DNA of 64,000 nt from Corynebacterium pseudodiphtheriticum DSM 44287. GTDB taxonomy: Bacteria > Actinomycetota > Actinomycetes > Mycobacteriales > Mycobacteriaceae. The stretch's first letter is position 1. Each line of letters begins with the position of its first letter. The notes beneath the pieces are model-generated. The model was not told the origin of the DNA, searched no databases, and worked only from the letters and a program-made list of their open reading frames with translations. Made by a program: the position numbers and the translations under genes. This document shows positions 61,491-64,000 of the stretch, in pieces. The DNA lies in the NCBI RefSeq assembly GCF_000688415.1, contig NZ_JIAH01000012.1, positions 58,627-122,626 on the forward strand, in the 5' to 3' direction.

Positions 61491-62203
61491 CAGAGTCCCC
61501 AATACACGTTTGACCCGTAAACAGTGACGGCTTTTCCACCTACGGACAATGGCGGAGGGAGTTTTCTCCAGGAGGATTTTTGAAGGCCGTCGGACTCATA
61601 GTAGAGCAACTCATCGCTGAGCTCCTCGAAAACTCGGTCAGTAATATAGGTGCTATAGCCTTTTTTTAGATCGCTCAGCTTGGCTGCGACATTAGGTGCT
61701 GCTCCGACAGAAATGAGATCATTATTATTGCGGGCACCGCCCCGAACGATTAGGGATTCCCCGGTATCGACGCCCACGCGGTGAGAGATGTTGTAAAAGT
61801 TTTCCCCATCAGACCAATTTTCTCTGATGGCTGGCCGGATAACCTCAGAGACGGCCCAGTTGATTGCGAACGCTGATCGCACTGCGTTCCAGAGCATACT
61901 TTCACCAACAAAAATTGCCATGACCCGGTCGCCATCAAAGCTCCGGATTTCGCCACCGAAGTTACGCAGAATGCGTGTTGCGCTATGTACATAAGCGCGA
62001 ATAATCTTGGCAGCTGCTTCCTTTTTGAGGGTTTGGGCGATTTTGCTCGAATCACCGAGGTCGGCATAAACGTATGTAGCGTTAAGAAGGCGACCGCCGT
62101 TCTTCATTACGATGTCTTCCGTCTTTGGAACCGTTCGACCATCTTTGATGTCCCACTGTGCCTTCATAATGTCGTCGACGCTGGATTTGATACTGGGGTG
62201 CAT
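61490..62203 (-). CDS. pycC: Pycsar pyrimidine nucleotidyl cyclase
   Basis: A 237-residue class III (adenylate/guanylate-cyclase-like) enzyme. The metal-binding Asp48 is in YVYADLGDSSKIAQ and the second acidic site Asp92 in IRSFDGDRVMAIFVG. The late strand HRVGVDTGESLIVRGGARNN leads to SVGAAPNVAAKLSDLK. PycC proteins make cUMP or cCMP on infection. Base specificity cannot be decided by eye. AAGGAG is five bases upstream of the ATG. With pycTM directly downstream it forms a complete two-gene Pycsar system. Confidence 0.85.
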   Translation of the reverse strand: MHPSIKSSVDDIMKAQWDIKDGRTVPKTEDIVMKNGGRLLNATYVYADLGDSSKIAQTLKKEAAAKIIRAYVHSATRILRNFGGEIRSFDGDRVMAIFVGESMLWNAVRSAFAINWAVSEVIRPAIRENWSDGENFYNISHRVGVDTGESLIVRGGARNNNDLISVGAAPNVAAKLSDLKKGYSTYITDRVFEELSDELLYYESDGLQKSSWRKLPPPLSVGGKAVTVYGSNVYWGL

Positions 62204-62329
62204 TAACGCTCCTTACTGGTAGGGAAGCCTTGATTCTATTGGACACCGCTCTAGCGCGTATGTTTGATTCGTGAAGTTGACGGAGTGCTGTAGTGGTGTA
62301 TTGACGTTGCGATGCGGTAATCCCGTTCC

Positions 62330-63106
62330 GGTGCTGTTGCAAAGTTGGGGCAGTAGGAATATCGACGTGAAATAATCACAGCCATGGGTATCTTCTCCCG
62401 TCGTCACTTCCCCCGTGAAATCATTCTGTGGGCAGTGCGGTGGTACTGCCGCTACGGGGTGAGCTATCGCGACCTCGAGGAGATGATGACCGAGCGGGGC
62501 GTGCCGGTCGATCACACCACGATCTACCGCTGGGTCCAGAAATACGCCCCTGAGCTGGACAAGCAGACACGGTGGTACCGGCAGGTACCTGACTGGCAGG
62601 CCAGTTCCTGGCGGGTGGATGAGACCTATATCCGGGTCGGCGGCAGGTGGTGCTACCTCTATCGGGCGATCACCGCCGGTGGCCAGACCCTGGACTTTTA
62701 CCTCTCTCCGAAGCGGAACGTGGCCGCAGCGAAGCGTTTCCTGGCCAAGGCCCTCAGATCCAATGCGTCAGCCGGGTATCTCAGAGTGATCAACACCGAT
62801 AAAGCACACTCCCTAGCCAGGGCAATCGCCGATTTGAAGTCAGAGGGAATCTGCCCGCCAACAGTGGAACACCGGCAGGTGAAATACCTCAACAACATCC
62901 TGGAAGGCGACCATGGTCGGCTGAAGCGGATCCTCGGGCCGAAAGGCGCGTTTAAGAACCGGACATCTGCGTATCGGACGTTGAAAGGGATGGAGGCGAT
63001 GCACTCATTGCGGAAAGGGCAAGGCACGATGTTTGCCTACGGGCAACCGAACCCGGACGCGGTGATCGTCAACCGGGTCTTCGAGACGGCCTGACAACGC
63101 CCACCC
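62330..63106 (+). mobile_element. IS6-family insertion sequence, right end replaced
   Basis: The left terminal repeat GGTGCTGTTGCAAAGTT (62330-62346) is typical of IS6/IS26 elements and is followed by the transposase gene. The expected inverted copy (AACTTTGCAACAG) is not found after the gene. Instead, 13 bases past the stop, a MITE-like repeat begins, so the right end was lost. Confidence 0.8.
62384..63094 (+). CDS. IS6-family transposase
   Basis: A 236-residue DDE transposase. The N-terminal HTH is VSYRDLEEMMTERGVPVDHT. Catalytic Asp lies in WRVDETYIRV, the second Asp in VINTDKAHSLARAI, and Glu in NNILEGDHGRLKRI. Length matches the family and the gene appears intact. Confidence 0.92.
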   Translation: MGIFSRRHFPREIILWAVRWYCRYGVSYRDLEEMMTERGVPVDHTTIYRWVQKYAPELDKQTRWYRQVPDWQASSWRVDETYIRVGGRWCYLYRAITAGGQTLDFYLSPKRNVAAAKRFLAKALRSNASAGYLRVINTDKAHSLARAIADLKSEGICPPTVEHRQVKYLNNILEGDHGRLKRILGPKGAFKNRTSAYRTLKGMEAMHSLRKGQGTMFAYGQPNPDAVIVNRVFETA

Positions 63107-63551
63107 GGGGCTAAGTAGCAGAAAGTGTGTCTGATTCTCGGAGTTGGCGCAGGCCAGGATATATAAAACCCAGGTTTGTTTCATTGAAGGTGAAATAAAC
63201 CAGGTTGGCTAACGAAATACCGCTTTCGATGTGAGTCTGTGGTAGTCCACAGCATCCGACTCTTAGAAGCCGTGAAGTCAACTTCATTGTCGCGGAGGTT
63301 CATCACAGCGGAGTGCAACGGTTTAGATTAGCTACCTGCAGCGCGCAGGGCAGGTGGAACGCTTAAAGGCTTCACACCGGCCCTCTACGACGCCTCAGAC
63401 GAGGCCCACACAAACTGGTATGTGCGATATCCCGAGGCGCACACCCTGTGCTCACAACGATGGAAGCTACGTAGCCCCTAGGAGGTTTTATGCCTGGAGA
63501 TACGTACCCACGACACGCCGTAGCAGACACACTTTTTGCTACTTAACCCCT
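63107..63551. repeat. MITE-like element with 26-base terminal inverted repeats
   Basis: The left end (63107-63132, GGGGCTAAGTAGCAGAAAGT and GTGTCT) and right end (63526-63551, AGACACACTTTTTGCTACTT and AACCCC) are inverted repeats matching at 24 of 26 positions. The 445-base unit has no transposase gene. A ribosome-site-like AGGAGG and ATG near 63481-63493 open an 18-codon frame that ends in the right repeat. A third copy of the end lies at 36776, upstream of nrdI. Confidence 0.65.
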
Positions 63552-63713
63552 CAAACGGGATGTGCACCCTCAATCCCCGCACGTGCAATCCTCGGCCCTT
63601 AAAAACCGGAAAACGAAAGAAACCGGAGGTAAAAGCCTCTCTCGAGTTTGTTACCTCAGGTATCGCAGTTTGTTCAACTGCTCATCGTGCCCGGGGCGGT
63701 GTCTGATTCCATG

Positions 63714-63861
63714 ACATCGTTCCGCTCTGTCTCACGACATCCTTCCGCCCCTCAAGGCTCTGATGTGCCACAACATCGTTCCGCTGTTCTCACACAACCA
63801 CCCCAACAGGGACAATGAGGACACACGCACCACCTTAGGATGTAGCGAGACATACTTCCGC
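63714..63861 (+). repeat. Four ACATCGTTCCGC-type repeats before an IS481 transposase
   Basis: ACATCGTTCCGC at 63714-63725 and 63773-63784, with variants ACATCCTTCCGC at 63737-63748 and ACATACTTCCGC at 63850-63861. They cluster within 150 bases upstream of the transposase start, so they are probably transposase-binding sites of the element end. No gene is seen in 63552-63873. Confidence 0.6.
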
Positions 63862-63873
63862 CCAAAATAGAGC

Positions 63874-64000
63874 ATGGGCAAGAAACACACTTCCAACAAA
63901 GTCATCGTCGAAACCATCCTCGCGACCGGCATGAGTCATAAAGATGCCGCCGCACTCTTTAACGTCAGCACCCGCTGGATCCGCGAACTACTCCACCGCT
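63874..64000 (+). CDS. IS481-type transposase, N-terminal part
   Basis: Forty-two codons before the window ends, MGKKHTSNKVIVETILATGM then SHKDAAALFNVSTRWIRELL. The helix-turn-helix (SHKDAAALFNVSTRWIREL) is typical of the N-terminus of IS481-family transposases. The catalytic domain lies outside the window. Confidence 0.65.
   Translation, partial: MGKKHTSNKVIVETILATGMSHKDAAALFNVSTRWIRELLHR

Overview
The window reads as chromosomal DNA of a Corynebacterium (Actinobacteria). The evidence is the HtaA/HtaB/HmuTUV haemin-uptake locus with ChtA/ChtC-type surface proteins and an HmuO haem oxygenase, DtxR-like operators (TTAGG...CCTAA) in front of several of these genes, the actinobacterial BioB/BsaP pair, and apparent leaderless starts. 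The species cannot be fixed from sequence alone.

Layout. 1-8.9 kb: a homoprotocatechuate (3,4-dihydroxyphenylacetate) meta-cleavage cluster on the minus strand (FAH-RraA fusion, GntR regulator, hpaE, hpaD, truncated hpaH), with a divergent MFS aromatic-acid transporter and a MobA-like flavin hydroxylase. 8.9-17 kb: housekeeping genes (DUF4143 ATPase, VOC and S4 proteins, SDR, AbrB-type membrane protein, two small membrane proteins) and a MetQ-MetN-MetI methionine importer whose metN is frameshifted. 17-18.8 kb: a decayed island holding a helicase tail, orphan type I-E CRISPR repeats, a polymorphic-toxin fragment with a frameshifted putative immunity gene, and a cas2 that has lost its 5' end. 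18.8-24 kb: DUF885, ROK regulator, gamma carbonic anhydrase, degenerate HAD protein. 24-46 kb: iron and haem acquisition (htaA-hmuTUV-htaB; two cht-type genes; hmuO-hmuT2-hmuU2). Set among these are nrdI-nrdF, a lipase, a sirtuin, bsaP-bioB, a thioesterase-like protein and an M20 peptidase. 46-64 kb: a mobile and defence region with a recombinase/transposase-like pair carrying an in-frame stop, an RHH protein, a HEPN-motif protein, an hsdR relic, a candidate structured RNA beside a small membrane protein, a complete type I restriction-modification system (hsdM-hsdS-hsdR), a two-gene Pycsar system (pycC-pycTM), an IS6 element, a MITE-like repeat and the start of an IS481-type transposase.

The most striking gene is nrdF. 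Three of the carboxylate metal ligands of a class I ribonucleotide reductase beta subunit are replaced by Gln113, Ser173 and Lys207, while the radical-site Tyr120 is kept. This is the QSK signature of metal-free class Ie reductases, which carry a DOPA radical generated with NrdI, and nrdI lies directly upstream. Its position inside an iron/haem-acquisition region fits DNA synthesis under metal starvation. The second notable system is Pycsar, which together with the type I R-M genes and the HEPN-motif protein forms a defence island.
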